Below are positions 24,395 to 32,706 of a stretch of DNA of 64,000 nucleotides, piece by piece. The notes under the pieces were generated by a model. The model was not told the origin of the DNA, ran no database searches, and worked only from the letters and a program-made list of their open reading frames with translations. A program made the position numbers and the translations under genes. The number at the start of each line of letters is the position of its first letter. Within the stretch, counting starts at the first letter, position 1. The DNA is from JBJHDF01 sp050486405 (GTDB lineage: Bacteria > Pseudomonadota > Gammaproteobacteria > Pseudomonadales > Cellvibrionaceae), in contig JBJHDF010000017.1 of NCBI GenBank assembly GCA_050486405.1, positions 26,671-90,670 on the forward strand. Reading direction: 5' to 3'.

Positions 24395-25644
24395 ACGGTG
24401 CGTCTCCGCGCTGGGACCGCGACTTCTTCGAGGCGTGGAACCGCGCGGACCAATCGCCCACCCCAGGCGCCGATGTAGTCGAGCTGAGCCGCGATCTCAT
24501 CGGTCAGGTTCCACGGCAGGATGACCACCCAGTCCGGTTTCTCGGTACGCAGCCGCTCCTCGGAGACGACCGGAATATGGCTGCCGGGCAGGTATTTGCC
24601 TTGTTTGGCGGGGTTGGCATCGACCACATAGGGCAGCAGGTCCGCTTGCACGTTTGCAAAATTCAGCAGGGTCACGCCTTTGGCGGCAGCGCCGTAAGCG
24701 GCGACTTTCCAGCCGTTGCGGCGGGCGCTCAGCAGCCAGGTCAGGAACCCGTCCTTCACCTCTTCGGCGCAGGCCTGCATGCGTTGATAGAAGTCAGGTG
24801 TCGTCATCCCTGCCGTCTGTTCGCGCCGCAGCAATTCAGCGACGCCGGCGCTGGTTGCCCGGAGGTTGCCGTCGGCCCGGGTGGCGAAGACGCGCAGACT
24901 GCCACCATGGGTCGCCAGTTCCTCAACGTCGAAGATGCGAAGCCCGCCGGCCTCAAGGATGTGATGGACCGCCGTGAGCGAGAGATACGAAAAGTGCTCA
25001 TGATAGACCGTGTCGAACTGGTTTTTCCGTACCAGTTGAAGCAGGTGGGGAAACTCGAAGGTGGCAACGCCCCCCGGCTCCAGCAGTTCCGCGACGCCGG
25101 CGACGAAGTCGTTGGGCTCGGGAACATGGGCGAGCACGTTGTTGGCCGTGATCAGATCGGCGCGTCGGCCCGATGCAGCCAGCTCGCGTGCCAGATCCAG
25201 GCTAAAAAAGCGCTCAATGATCTCAAGGCCGCGGCGGCGAGCAGCGAGCGCCGTGGCGGCGGTCGGCTCGATGCCGTAACACGGAATGCCGCGCGCCTGC
25301 ACGTACTGCAGCAGGTAGCCATCGTTGGCCGCGATTTCCACGACGCGGCAGGTCTCGTTCAGGCCGAAGCGAGCCACCATGGTTTCGACGTAGCGTTCGC
25401 TGTGGCGCAACCAGGAAGTCGAGCAGGAGCTGAAGTAGGGGTAATCGGCAGTGAAGAGGTCCTCCGCGCCGGCATGGTCTTCCGTCTGTACCAGCCAGCA
25501 CGCCTGGCAGACCAGGACACGCAGGGGGTGACAGGCCTCGGTTTGATTCAACGCCGGCTCCGAAAGCAGGGCATTGGCAAACGGCATCGCACCGAGGTCG
25601 AGGAGGGGCAGTTTCAACGCCGCGTGGCAGTGGCGGCATTTCAT
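24391..25644 (-). CDS. Sugar C-methyltransferase (zinc-binding, NovU/TylC3 type)
   Basis: A 417-residue protein with the three-part build of deoxysugar C-methyltransferases: an N-terminal zinc knuckle with CRHC (residues 3-6) and CQAC about residue 47, a central SAM-binding domain with VVEIAANDGYLLQYV and NNVLAHVPEPNDF, and the C-terminal half with VAAYGAAAKGVTLLNF and VVILPWNL. NovU, TylC3 and EryBIII of this family methylate a carbon of a 4-keto-6-deoxyhexose nucleotide. Here the substrate would be CDP-linked, judging from rfbF and rfbG in the same operon. Overlaps each neighbour by 4 bases. Confidence 0.88.
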   Translation of the reverse strand: MKCRHCHAALKLPLLDLGAMPFANALLSEPALNQTEACHPLRVLVCQACWLVQTEDHAGAEDLFTADYPYFSSCSTSWLRHSERYVETMVARFGLNETCRVVEIAANDGYLLQYVQARGIPCYGIEPTAATALAARRRGLEIIERFFSLDLARELAASGRRADLITANNVLAHVPEPNDFVAGVAELLEPGGVATFEFPHLLQLVRKNQFDTVYHEHFSYLSLTAVHHILEAGGLRIFDVEELATHGGSLRVFATRADGNLRATSAGVAELLRREQTAGMTTPDFYQRMQACAEEVKDGFLTWLLSARRNGWKVAAYGAAAKGVTLLNFANVQADLLPYVVDANPAKQGKYLPGSHIPVVSEERLRTEKPDWVVILPWNLTDEIAAQLDYIGAWGGRLVRAVPRLEEVAVPARRRTV

Positions 25645-26207
25645 TTCAGCAGGACTCCTGAAAACCCCGGGTCGAGTGGCGGGGCGAGGGCATCACGTGG
25701 AGACAGCATGGCAATCGGCTCTGGCCAGGCGATTTGCAGCCGCGCGTCGCAGGGGTCGATGGCGATCTCGGCGGCTGGTGCATAGGGCGCCGTGTGAAGA
25801 TACAACAGCTCGCAATCATCAACCAGCGTCTGGAATCCATGAGCGCAACCCTCGGGAATCAGCAGCATCCTGGCGTCGTCGGCGCTCAGTCGTTCGCCGT
25901 GCCAGTGCAGAAAGCTCGGTGAGCCGGCGCGCAGGTCGACCGCGATGTCGAAGATGGCGCCACGCAGACAGATAATGATCTTGGTTTCGGCGTGAGGCGG
26001 TTGTTGGAAGTGAAGTCCGCGGATCGTGCCGCGCTTGAGCGTATGCGTCCGATTGATCTGCTGGACCCTGCGTCCGCCAAGCAGCGGCTCCAGTTCTTCC
26101 TGGCAGTAGAGCCGCTCCAGCCAGCCTCGCGCGTCACTGAGCGGCCAGCGCTCGATCACGGTGACACCTGCGAGCCCGGTGGCCGTGCAACGAAACCGGC
26201 TGCTCAT
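25641..26207 (-). CDS. dTDP-4-dehydrorhamnose 3,5-epimerase-like protein
   Basis: A 188-residue cupin of the RfbC family with RGTIRGLHFQQPPHAETKII (residues 58-77), including the catalytic His of GLHFQ, and the later DIAVDLRAGSPSF, IPEGCAHGFQTL and ELLYLHT motifs. It differs clearly from the canonical rfbC at 35395. Within an operon that makes a CDP-4-keto-6-deoxyhexose, it probably epimerises that CDP sugar at C3 and/or C5. Overlaps rfbG and the C-methyltransferase gene by 4 bases each. Confidence 0.85.
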   Translation of the reverse strand: MSSRFRCTATGLAGVTVIERWPLSDARGWLERLYCQEELEPLLGGRRVQQINRTHTLKRGTIRGLHFQQPPHAETKIIICLRGAIFDIAVDLRAGSPSFLHWHGERLSADDARMLLIPEGCAHGFQTLVDDCELLYLHTAPYAPAAEIAIDPCDARLQIAWPEPIAMLSPRDALAPPLDPGFSGVLLK

Positions 26208-27283
26208 GCACTGACCTCCTGGTAGTGCGCGATCTGCGCCAGTGTCATTGCATGCAGGTCGCCACCCTCATGCCAGGCGCGGTACCAGGCAACGGTTTCC
26301 TCCAGCGCCCGCGCAAGGGGCAAGCACGGGCGCCAGTCGAGCAGAGCACGAGCGCGGGTCGAGTCCAGTCGCAAGACCGGCGTCTCCTGGATTCCCTCCG
26401 CATCCGGCTGCACCTTGATCGTCGATGTTGCTCCCCACAATGAAGCAAGGGAGCGCGCCACCGTCAGCACCGGGGCCTCGCTGTTCGGGTCGGGGCCAAA
26501 GTTCCAGGCGGTGGCGAAGACCTCCCCGTCCGGGGCCGAGAGCCGTTCGGCCAAGGTCAGGTAGCCCGACAGCGGCTCCAGAACGTGCTGCCAGGGGCGA
26601 ATGGCGTCCGGGTGACGCAAGCACACCGGCGCGCCAGTGCAAAAGGCGCGCACACAGTCCGGCACCAGACGATTGCCGGCCCAATCGCCCCCGCCAATGA
26701 CATTGCCGGCACGCGCGGTGGCGATACGCGCTGCCCCGGGTCGCCCCGCGTGGTAGCTGGACCGATAGGCGGCGCTAACCAGCTCGGCACCCGCTTTGCT
26801 GGCTTCGTAAGGGCCGCTACCGCCCAGAGGATCGCTCTCCCGACAGGGGTACGGCCAGGCGCTACCGGCGTAGCACTTGTCACTGGTGGCCACTACCACG
26901 GCACGCAGTCCCGCCAGATCACGTAGCGCGTCGAGCAGATGCGCCGTACCCATGATATTGACCGAAAACGTCTCCAGTGGCTGCGCATGGCTCTCACGCA
27001 CCAGCGGCTGCGCGGCCAGGTGGAAGACGACTTCGGGCCGTGCACGGACCAGCGCAGCGTGCAGGGCCTTGCTGTCCCGTACGTCCGCACGCGTATCCCC
27101 GGCCAGGGCGTCGGATACGCGTGCGACGTCGAACAGTGCTGGTGTGGTTGGCGGATCCAGGGCGTAGCCATGGACTTCGGCACCGAGCTGGTTCAGCCAG
27201 AGTGTCAGCCAGCCGCCCTTGAAGCCGGTGTGGCCGGTGATGAAAACCCTGCGCCCCCTCCAGAATTCGGTTCCCACTGTCAT
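26204..27283 (-). CDS. rfbG: CDP-glucose 4,6-dehydratase
   Basis: A 359-residue extended SDR. The N-terminus RRVFITGHTGFKGGWLTLWL is diagnostic for RfbG, followed by HLAAQPLVRESHAQPLETF, SDKCYAGSAWPY and YEASKAGAELV with the catalytic Tyr and Lys. It converts CDP-glucose to CDP-4-keto-6-deoxyglucose. The start MTVGTEFWRG at 27283 has GGAG 8 bases upstream, in the end of rfbF. Frame upstream of that lies inside rfbF and is not used. Confidence 0.93.
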   Translation of the reverse strand: MTVGTEFWRGRRVFITGHTGFKGGWLTLWLNQLGAEVHGYALDPPTTPALFDVARVSDALAGDTRADVRDSKALHAALVRARPEVVFHLAAQPLVRESHAQPLETFSVNIMGTAHLLDALRDLAGLRAVVVATSDKCYAGSAWPYPCRESDPLGGSGPYEASKAGAELVSAAYRSSYHAGRPGAARIATARAGNVIGGGDWAGNRLVPDCVRAFCTGAPVCLRHPDAIRPWQHVLEPLSGYLTLAERLSAPDGEVFATAWNFGPDPNSEAPVLTVARSLASLWGATSTIKVQPDAEGIQETPVLRLDSTRARALLDWRPCLPLARALEETVAWYRAWHEGGDLHAMTLAQIAHYQEVSA

Positions 27284-27287
27284 CCTG

Positions 27288-28061
27288 TCAGCTCCAGAGT
27301 ATCCAGGGCGCTTGCCCCTCGGTGTAGAGCTGCTCCAGGTAGTTCCGGTCACGCAATGTGTCCATCGGCCGCCAGAAGCCGTCGTGATGGAAGGCCATCA
27401 ATTCGCCACGCTCGGCGAGACCGGCAAGGGGTGCGCCCTCCCAGGGCGAGGCATCGCCTTCGATGGTGTCCAGCACGGAAGGTGAGAGCACAAAGAAGCC
27501 GCCATTGATCCAGCTGCCGTCGCCTCGCGGCTTCTCGGTGAAGCCCTTGACCTGAGCGTTGTCATGGACAGCCAGGGCGCCAAAGCGGCCGGGCGGTCGT
27601 ACCGCGGTCACAGTGGCCAGGCGGCCGTGCCCGCGGTGAAATGCGAGCAGCTCGGTGAGGTTCACATCCGCAAGCCCGTCACCGTAGGTGAGGCAAAAGT
27701 CCTCATGGCCGAGGTAGGGTGCGACACGCTTGAGACGGCCGCCGGTCTGGGTCAACTCACCGGTATCGATCAGGGTGACGGTCCAGGGCTCGGTGCGGCG
27801 CCGGATTACTTCCACCTCACCGGTGTCCATCCGGATCGTGACGTCAGACAGATGTAAGGCGTAGTTCGCGAAGTACTCCTTGATCATGTAGCCCTTGTAA
27901 CCCAGGCAGATGATGAAGTCGCACAGCCCGAAGTGCGCATAGTACTTCATGATGTGCCAAAGGATGGGTTTGCCGCCGATCTCCACCATGGGCTTCGGCC
28001 TGTCGATCGACTGCTCGCTGATGCGCGTGCCCAGCCCGCCGGCAAAAATCACTACCTTCAC
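27288..28061 (-). CDS. rfbF: Glucose-1-phosphate cytidylyltransferase
   Basis: About 257 residues. The start VIFAGGLGTRISEQSIDRPKPM with the signature of sugar nucleotidyltransferases is followed by GGKPILWHIMKYYAHFGL, typical of RfbF, and LTYGDGLADVNL, INGGFFVL, and FWRPMDTLRD. It makes CDP-glucose from CTP and glucose-1-phosphate. The GTG at 28061 fits the family N-terminus; an ATG at 28103 would add 14 residues without homology. It is the first gene of the leftward operon and lies just downstream of a repeat with a plausible promoter. Confidence 0.92.
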   Translation of the reverse strand: MKVVIFAGGLGTRISEQSIDRPKPMVEIGGKPILWHIMKYYAHFGLCDFIICLGYKGYMIKEYFANYALHLSDVTIRMDTGEVEVIRRRTEPWTVTLIDTGELTQTGGRLKRVAPYLGHEDFCLTYGDGLADVNLTELLAFHRGHGRLATVTAVRPPGRFGALAVHDNAQVKGFTEKPRGDGSWINGGFFVLSPSVLDTIEGDASPWEGAPLAGLAERGELMAFHHDGFWRPMDTLRDRNYLEQLYTEGQAPWILWS

Positions 28062-28107
28062 CGGTGAACCACCGTCTTGTGCATTCCAGACTCCGAGTAC
28101 CATGCCG

Positions 28108-28176
28108 CGGGTATAAGAAGACTAAACGCCCATTTTGCCCTGGTCAAGCAGCAGCGTACCGTCAACGACCGGCCAC
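28108..28176 (-). promoter_or_regulatory. Putative promoter region of the rfbF operon, in a duplicated leader (copy 1)
   Basis: On the minus strand TTGACC (28147-28142) is followed after 15-16 bases by TTTAGT (28126-28121), a weak -10. The core 28126-28176 matches 29177-29227 at 46 of 51 bases by hand alignment. It directly precedes the first gene of a ten-gene operon. Confidence 0.4.
28126..28176. repeat. 51-base imperfect direct repeat, copy 1
   Basis: Shares 46 of 51 bases with 29177-29227 in the same orientation. The two copies bracket the sulfotransferase-like gene at 28317-29138, and each sits upstream of a leftward gene start. Confidence 0.75.
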
Positions 28177-28177
28177 G

Positions 28178-28203
28178 CGCAACTACAATCACAGCTATCT
28201 GCG
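28178..28203 (+). pseudogene. 26-base fragment of a TRNYNHSYLR-type glycosyltransferase gene
   Basis: Reads RNYNHSYLR on the plus strand and matches the gene at 19420-20694 (region near 19977-20002, minus strand) at 25 of 26 bases. Similarity stops on both sides. It is a remnant at a recombination joint, not a gene. Confidence 0.5.
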
Positions 28204-28316
28204 ATCGGTCCGGGATCGGCTCGCGAACTCACTCAACAACGATTCCGCCCACCAGCTACGGCCGGAATTCCGGCTTTGGGATCGACGGCGACGAAACCTC
28301 TTCCGAACTGCTAGCC

Positions 28317-29138
28317 CTAGCGTGGAGCGGGGATTTCGGGGTCATACTTGTGCCTGGCTGATGCCACCATCTGCTCCGGATAACCCGGATAGAACAGTGA
28401 GATGAGCTCCCACCTTGCAGCATAAATATCTTCCACCAGCGCCGAAGGAATAACCAGGCGATCCCTGAAGTCACGGTAGCGCGACGCATACCATTTCTCG
28501 TCTGCCAGATTGCTGTTGCATTGAACAATCGGGCAATTGACCACCCGCTCAAGCAGTGGGCTGAAGTTTTGGACGAGCAGATCGAAACGGAACAGATAGA
28601 GATCACAAAACTCGAAACTGCACTGTCCGTAGTGATCGGCTTCCGAAAACCGGAAATCTTCACAAGACACCTGCACCTCCTTGCCTATCCGGAACAAGGA
28701 CTCGCCGGCACCATCGATGGCATTGCAGGCACGACAGAAGTTGTAAAACTCCTCCTGCAGTTCCTCGAACCCGAGGCGGAAGATGATGCTTGCACGCTCG
28801 TCGATCCCGGCGGAGCTCCTGACTGCACGAATTCCATGCCACTGAAAAAATGACGACACGAATCTTTCAATCGGTTCTCTGAAAGTGGATAGTATCTTGA
28901 GCCGCCTGCCTCTCAGACGCGCATACTCCTCCAGATACCCGACGAATTCCCCTGGCTGCAAACCGATATTCTCCGGAACATGACAGTGCATACTGCGCAA
29001 GCCAGAACCGTTCAACGAAGCGACCAGGCTTTGAGTGGCGGTCTTGTGTGAGCTGAACACCAGATAATCGATCTGATACTTCGAATCGGTATCTTCCCTT
29101 TCAGCCCCTCCCCCGCGAGCTGATACCGGTCTATTCAT
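28317..29138 (-). CDS. Sulfotransferase-like protein
   Basis: About 273 residues from the ATG at 29138 (AGGA 8 bases upstream); an ATG at 29159 is the alternative. VFSSHKTATQSLVASL (about residues 27-42) is a divergent PAPS-type P-loop, and LSTFREPIERFVSSFFQW supplies the second phosphate-binding motif. No signal peptide. The protein resembles capsular polysaccharide sulfotransferase-like families, with the usual KTGT/KSGS replaced by KTAT. It stands alone between direct repeats, with its own plausible promoter in copy 2. Confidence 0.6.
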   Translation of the reverse strand: MNRPVSARGGGAEREDTDSKYQIDYLVFSSHKTATQSLVASLNGSGLRSMHCHVPENIGLQPGEFVGYLEEYARLRGRRLKILSTFREPIERFVSSFFQWHGIRAVRSSAGIDERASIIFRLGFEELQEEFYNFCRACNAIDGAGESLFRIGKEVQVSCEDFRFSEADHYGQCSFEFCDLYLFRFDLLVQNFSPLLERVVNCPIVQCNSNLADEKWYASRYRDFRDRLVIPSALVEDIYAARWELISLFYPGYPEQMVASARHKYDPEIPAPR

Positions 29139-29170
29139 CGTCGGGTTCCTGTCTGACATCCGCCCGCTAG

Positions 29171-29198
29171 GGTATAACGCCCTTTTTGCCCTGGTCAA
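29171..29198 (-). promoter_or_regulatory. Putative sigma70 promoter for the 28317-29138 gene (copy 2 leader)
   Basis: On the minus strand TTGACC (29198-29193) and TATACC (29176-29171) are 16 bases apart, close to consensus. The start codon follows 33 bases later. Confidence 0.5.
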
Positions 29199-29227
29199 GC
29201 AACAGCGTACCGCCAACGGCCCGCCAC
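29177..29227. repeat. 51-base imperfect direct repeat, copy 2
   Basis: Partner of 28126-28176, 46 of 51 bases identical, same orientation; both include the TTGACC element. Confidence 0.75.
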
Positions 29228-29362
29228 TTCAGCGCCCGATCATCCTGAGAGCGCTCCGACGGTCTTGAAGCGGCCCTCACCTGTGCAGTGCAAACCTGGG
29301 TAAATCACCGCAGGCAGGTATACTGGCGTTCCAGATAATCCATTCCGTACTGGAGCGCCATT

Positions 29363-30355
29363 ATGAAGACCCTTCGCTGGGGGGTGTTGAGCACCGCCCG
29401 TATCGCCCAGACCCGTTTAATCCCCGCCATCCAGTCTTCCGCGCTGGGCGAGGTGGTGGCCATTGCCTCCCGGGACGCGGCATCGGCCCAAGCGGTAGCC
29501 GGGCAATTTGGTATTCCCAGAGCCCACGGCAGCTACGAGGCACTATTGGCGGACCCCGACGTGGACGCCATTTACAACCCCCTGCCCAACCACCTGCATG
29601 TACCCTGGTCCATCAAGGCCCTGGAGGCGGGCAAGCATGTGCTCTGCGAAAAACCCCTGGGCGTAAACCAGGCCGACGCGGCCAGGCTGCAGGAAGCTGC
29701 CGCCCAGCATCCCCACCTCAAGGTGATGGAAGCCTTTATGTACCGTTTTCACCCCCAGTGGTCTCTGATCCGACAAAAACTGGCCGGCGGTGAGTTGGGT
29801 CAGCTACGCAGCCTGGTGGCGTTTTTTGCCTACAACAACCGGGACCCCGACAATGTTCGCAACTTTCCCGAAATGGGGGGTGGCGGTCTGCTGGACATTG
29901 GTTGCTATCCGGTCTCCGCCGCCCGCTGGCTGTATTGCGGTGAACCTTTGCGGGTGCTGGCTCATCTGCAGTACCTACCGGGCTACTCGGTGGACTGCAT
30001 TACCACCGCCATTCTTGAGTTCGCCGACGGCACCGCCAGTTTTATAGTGTCCACCAAGACCGAGCCGGATCAGTGGCTGGAAATCAACGGCGAGAAGGGT
30101 AAGCTGCGGGTGGAAAGACCTTTCAATCCAGAGCCGGGACGCACCGGAAAGGTGCACCTGACCCTGAATGAGCGCACGGAAGAGCACGATTTCAGTGCCG
30201 GAGAGCAGTACCGGGAAATGGTGGATGCCTTTTGCCACAGCGTATTGAATGACGAGCCCTTGCCCACGCCACTGGACGACGCACTGGCCAATATGCGCGT
30301 ACTGGACGCTCTGTTTACCAGCGCCGAAACGGGTCAGTGGGTCGAATTGGCGTGA
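29363..30355 (+). CDS. Gfo/Idh/MocA family oxidoreductase
   Basis: A 330-residue NAD(P)-dependent dehydrogenase. The N-terminal Rossmann domain has LRWGVLSTARIAQTRLIPAI, AIYNPLPNHLHVPWSIKALE and the diagnostic GKHVLCEKPLGV (about residues 89-100), where the Lys is catalytic. The C-terminal alpha/beta domain has GGGGLLDIGCYPVSAARWL. Family members oxidise or reduce sugars and cyclitols. The ATG has GGAG 8 bases upstream. Genes on both sides run the other way, so it is probably monocistronic. Its substrate cannot be told. Confidence 0.88.
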   Translation: MKTLRWGVLSTARIAQTRLIPAIQSSALGEVVAIASRDAASAQAVAGQFGIPRAHGSYEALLADPDVDAIYNPLPNHLHVPWSIKALEAGKHVLCEKPLGVNQADAARLQEAAAQHPHLKVMEAFMYRFHPQWSLIRQKLAGGELGQLRSLVAFFAYNNRDPDNVRNFPEMGGGGLLDIGCYPVSAARWLYCGEPLRVLAHLQYLPGYSVDCITTAILEFADGTASFIVSTKTEPDQWLEINGEKGKLRVERPFNPEPGRTGKVHLTLNERTEEHDFSAGEQYREMVDAFCHSVLNDEPLPTPLDDALANMRVLDALFTSAETGQWVELA

Positions 30356-30824
30356 GAAAGAGAACTATTCGGCGCAGCCTATACGTATAGGCGCGATTAT
30401 TGCTTTCTCATTAAGGCAGTCGGGATAAAAAAAACCCGGGTCAAAGGCCCGGGTTAACCATAGCTACTACTAGGAGAGGTATTCTGCGACCAGGACCATC
30501 CGGTTAACGCCCCGCTGGTGGATAGGGCAAACCGTTTTACGCCACAACATTGATCACAGAACGATGCTTATTGAAGAAGATAAACATTCAGTAGCTGTTG
30601 CCTCTGCCCAGTTGGTGCTGCCTGCGGGCTGAACAGAGAAGGCCAGTTCGTTACACGAGGAGAAACGGCCAGATTTTGTACAATATTCGTACACGTCTAC
30701 ATGTTACTACACTTTCATCGGGCTTGTCACGGACCAACTACCCTATTCACGGGAAAAATGCCCAGGCGCCCGAAAGCCCTCGCCTTGCACCAAAATAGTG
30801 CGCAGCGAAAATTATCCAAAACTC
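30356..30824. other. Long untranslated stretch downstream of trpC
   Basis: About 470 bases between convergent genes. It holds the leftward terminator (30426-30457), an inverted repeat TGTAC-N7-GTACA at 30677-30693 and no convincing ORF. A leftward trp transcript would have a 3' UTR near 370 bases, or a separate small RNA may end at the terminator. No Rfam family was recognised. Confidence 0.4.
30426..30457 (-). terminator. Rho-independent terminator for the leftward trpGDC transcript
   Basis: The stem AACCCGGG / CCCGGGTT with a 7-base loop is followed on the minus strand by eight T residues (plus-strand A run 30427-30434). Confidence 0.8.
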
Positions 30825-31622
30825 TCAGGAAAACAACGCCTTAAGGCGGCTACCCGGGTCTTCCGCGCGCATAAACGCTTCGCCCACCAGAAAGGCGTTG
30901 ACTCCCCTGCTCCGCATGGCCGCCACATGGTCCGGCTCCAGAATCCCACTCTCGGTAACCACTATGCGCTCCGGGCCCACGGCATTCAGCAACTGAAAGG
31001 TGGTATCCAGACTCACCTCGAAGGTGTGCAGGTTGCGGTTGTTGATACCGATCAGCTTGTTGGGCAGTTCCAGGGCTGTCTCCAGTTCCGCCCGATCGTG
31101 CACCTCCACCAGTACATCCAACCCCAACTCCAGGGCCAGGGCATTGAGATCCTTGAGCCGCGCCGGCTCCAGCGCCGCCACGATCAGCAGCACGCAATCA
31201 GCGCCCATGGCCCGGGCCTCGTACACCTGATACTCGTCGACAAGAAAATCCTTGCGGATCACCGGCAGGGCCACCGCTTCCCGGGCCTGTTGCAAATGAT
31301 CTTCGCTGCCCTGGAAAAAATCGCGGTCAGTAAGCACTGACAAACAGGTGGCGCCGCCGCGCTCGTAACTGCGCGCCAGCTCCGCCGGCTCGAAATCCTC
31401 CCGGATCACCCCCTTGCTGGGCGAGGCTTTTTTGATTTCCGCGATCACTGCGGACTGACCAGCGGCCACCCGGTCGGCAATGGCCTGGACGAAGCCCCGG
31501 CAGGAGCCGCGCTGCAATATCGCTTGCTGCAATTCACTCAGCGGTAGCGTGGCTCGACGCTCGGCCACCTCCTCAAACTTACGAGCGATGATTTTGCGCA
31601 AAACTGTAGGGGTATCACTCAT
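30825..31622 (-). CDS. trpC: Indole-3-glycerol phosphate synthase
   Basis: A 265-residue TIM-barrel enzyme closing the indole ring in tryptophan synthesis. Conserved parts are AEIKKASPSKGVIRED, GGATCLSVLTDRDFFQGS, VIRKDFLVDEYQVYEARAMGAD (in parts) and IGINNRNLHTFEV; catalytic Lys and Glu positions are intact. Not fused to TrpF. It lies 11 bases after trpD in a trpG-trpD-trpC operon, the order found in Pseudomonas and relatives. Confidence 0.97.
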   Translation of the reverse strand: MSDTPTVLRKIIARKFEEVAERRATLPLSELQQAILQRGSCRGFVQAIADRVAAGQSAVIAEIKKASPSKGVIREDFEPAELARSYERGGATCLSVLTDRDFFQGSEDHLQQAREAVALPVIRKDFLVDEYQVYEARAMGADCVLLIVAALEPARLKDLNALALELGLDVLVEVHDRAELETALELPNKLIGINNRNLHTFEVSLDTTFQLLNAVGPERIVVTESGILEPDHVAAMRSRGVNAFLVGEAFMRAEDPGSRLKALFS

Positions 31623-31633
31623 CGGCTTGCCAA

Positions 31634-32671
31634 TCAGGAATTGTTAAAACACTGGGTGAAGGCGGCCAACTCGCGGATTTTCTCACCCGCCAGGCTGCTG
31701 CCAATGGCGTCCCGGGCCATTTCCACCCCGTCGGCCAGACTGTTCGCCACGCCGCTGACGTAGATAGCAGCGCCAGCATTCAGAGCAATGATATCCGCCG
31801 CCTTCTCGGCGTATTGCCCCCGGCGGTTGCCCAGGGCGTCCTTGATCAGGGCCAGGGAGGCCTCGGCGCTGTCCACCCCCAGGCCGATCAGGCTCTTGCT
31901 CTGCAAGCCGAAATCCTCGGGGCGGATTACGTACTCGGTAATCTCGCCGTTTTTCAGTTCCACCACTTGGGTTTCCGCCGCCAGGCTGATTTCATCAAGA
32001 CCGTCCTTGCCATGCACCACCATTACATGTTCGCTGCCCAGCCGGCCCAGCACCTCAGCCATGGGCCGACAGAGGGCGCCATTGAAAACACCGATCACCT
32101 GACGCTTGACGTTGGCCGGGTTGGTCATAGGCCCCAGCATATTGAAGATGGTGCGCAGCCCCAGTTCCCGGCGCGGGCCTATGGCGTGCTTCATGGCGCT
32201 GTGGTGTGCCGGGGCAAACATAAAGCCCACACCGATCTCCCGCACACAGCGGGCCACCTGCTCCGGGGTGATATTCAGATTGATGCCCGCCGCCTCCAGC
32301 ACATCGGCACTACCGGTGGAACTGGAGACCGAGCGGTTGCCATGTTTGGCCACGCGGCCGCCAGCGGCGGCCACCACGAAGGCGCAGGCGGTGGAAATGT
32401 TAAAGAGGTTGGCATCGTCACCGCCGGTGCCGCAGGTGTCTACCAGATACTCCACATCCAGCTCCACCTGGGCGGCCAGTTCCCGCATCACCGCGGCGGC
32501 ACCGGTGATCTCGTCCAGGGTTTCACCCTTCATGCGCAATGCCACCAGAAAACCACCGATCTGGGCCGGAGTGGCCTCGCCGGTCATGATCTGGCGCATC
32601 ACTGCGGCCATTTCCTCGGTGTCCAGGTCAATGCGCTCGACCACCCGAGTCAGAGCCTGTTTAATGTCCAT
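31634..32671 (-). CDS. trpD: Anthranilate phosphoribosyltransferase
   Basis: A 345-residue enzyme joining PRPP to anthranilate. DTCGTGGDDANLFNIST and KHGNRSVSSSTGSADVLEA (residues about 78-125) form the PRPP site. The ATG at 32671 has GGAGG 6 bases upstream. Not fused to TrpG, which is encoded separately just upstream. Length and motifs are normal. Confidence 0.97.
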   Translation of the reverse strand: MDIKQALTRVVERIDLDTEEMAAVMRQIMTGEATPAQIGGFLVALRMKGETLDEITGAAAVMRELAAQVELDVEYLVDTCGTGGDDANLFNISTACAFVVAAAGGRVAKHGNRSVSSSTGSADVLEAAGINLNITPEQVARCVREIGVGFMFAPAHHSAMKHAIGPRRELGLRTIFNMLGPMTNPANVKRQVIGVFNGALCRPMAEVLGRLGSEHVMVVHGKDGLDEISLAAETQVVELKNGEITEYVIRPEDFGLQSKSLIGLGVDSAEASLALIKDALGNRRGQYAEKAADIIALNAGAAIYVSGVANSLADGVEMARDAIGSSLAGEKIRELAAFTQCFNNS

Positions 32672-32706
32672 TACCACCTCCAGCTAACCGAATTTAGTTA
32701 TTGTAT

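Noticed and set aside
30598..30798. 66-codon plus-strand frame downstream of the Gfo/Idh/MocA gene
   Set aside because: No Shine-Dalgarno, no motif, and basic-residue-rich random composition.
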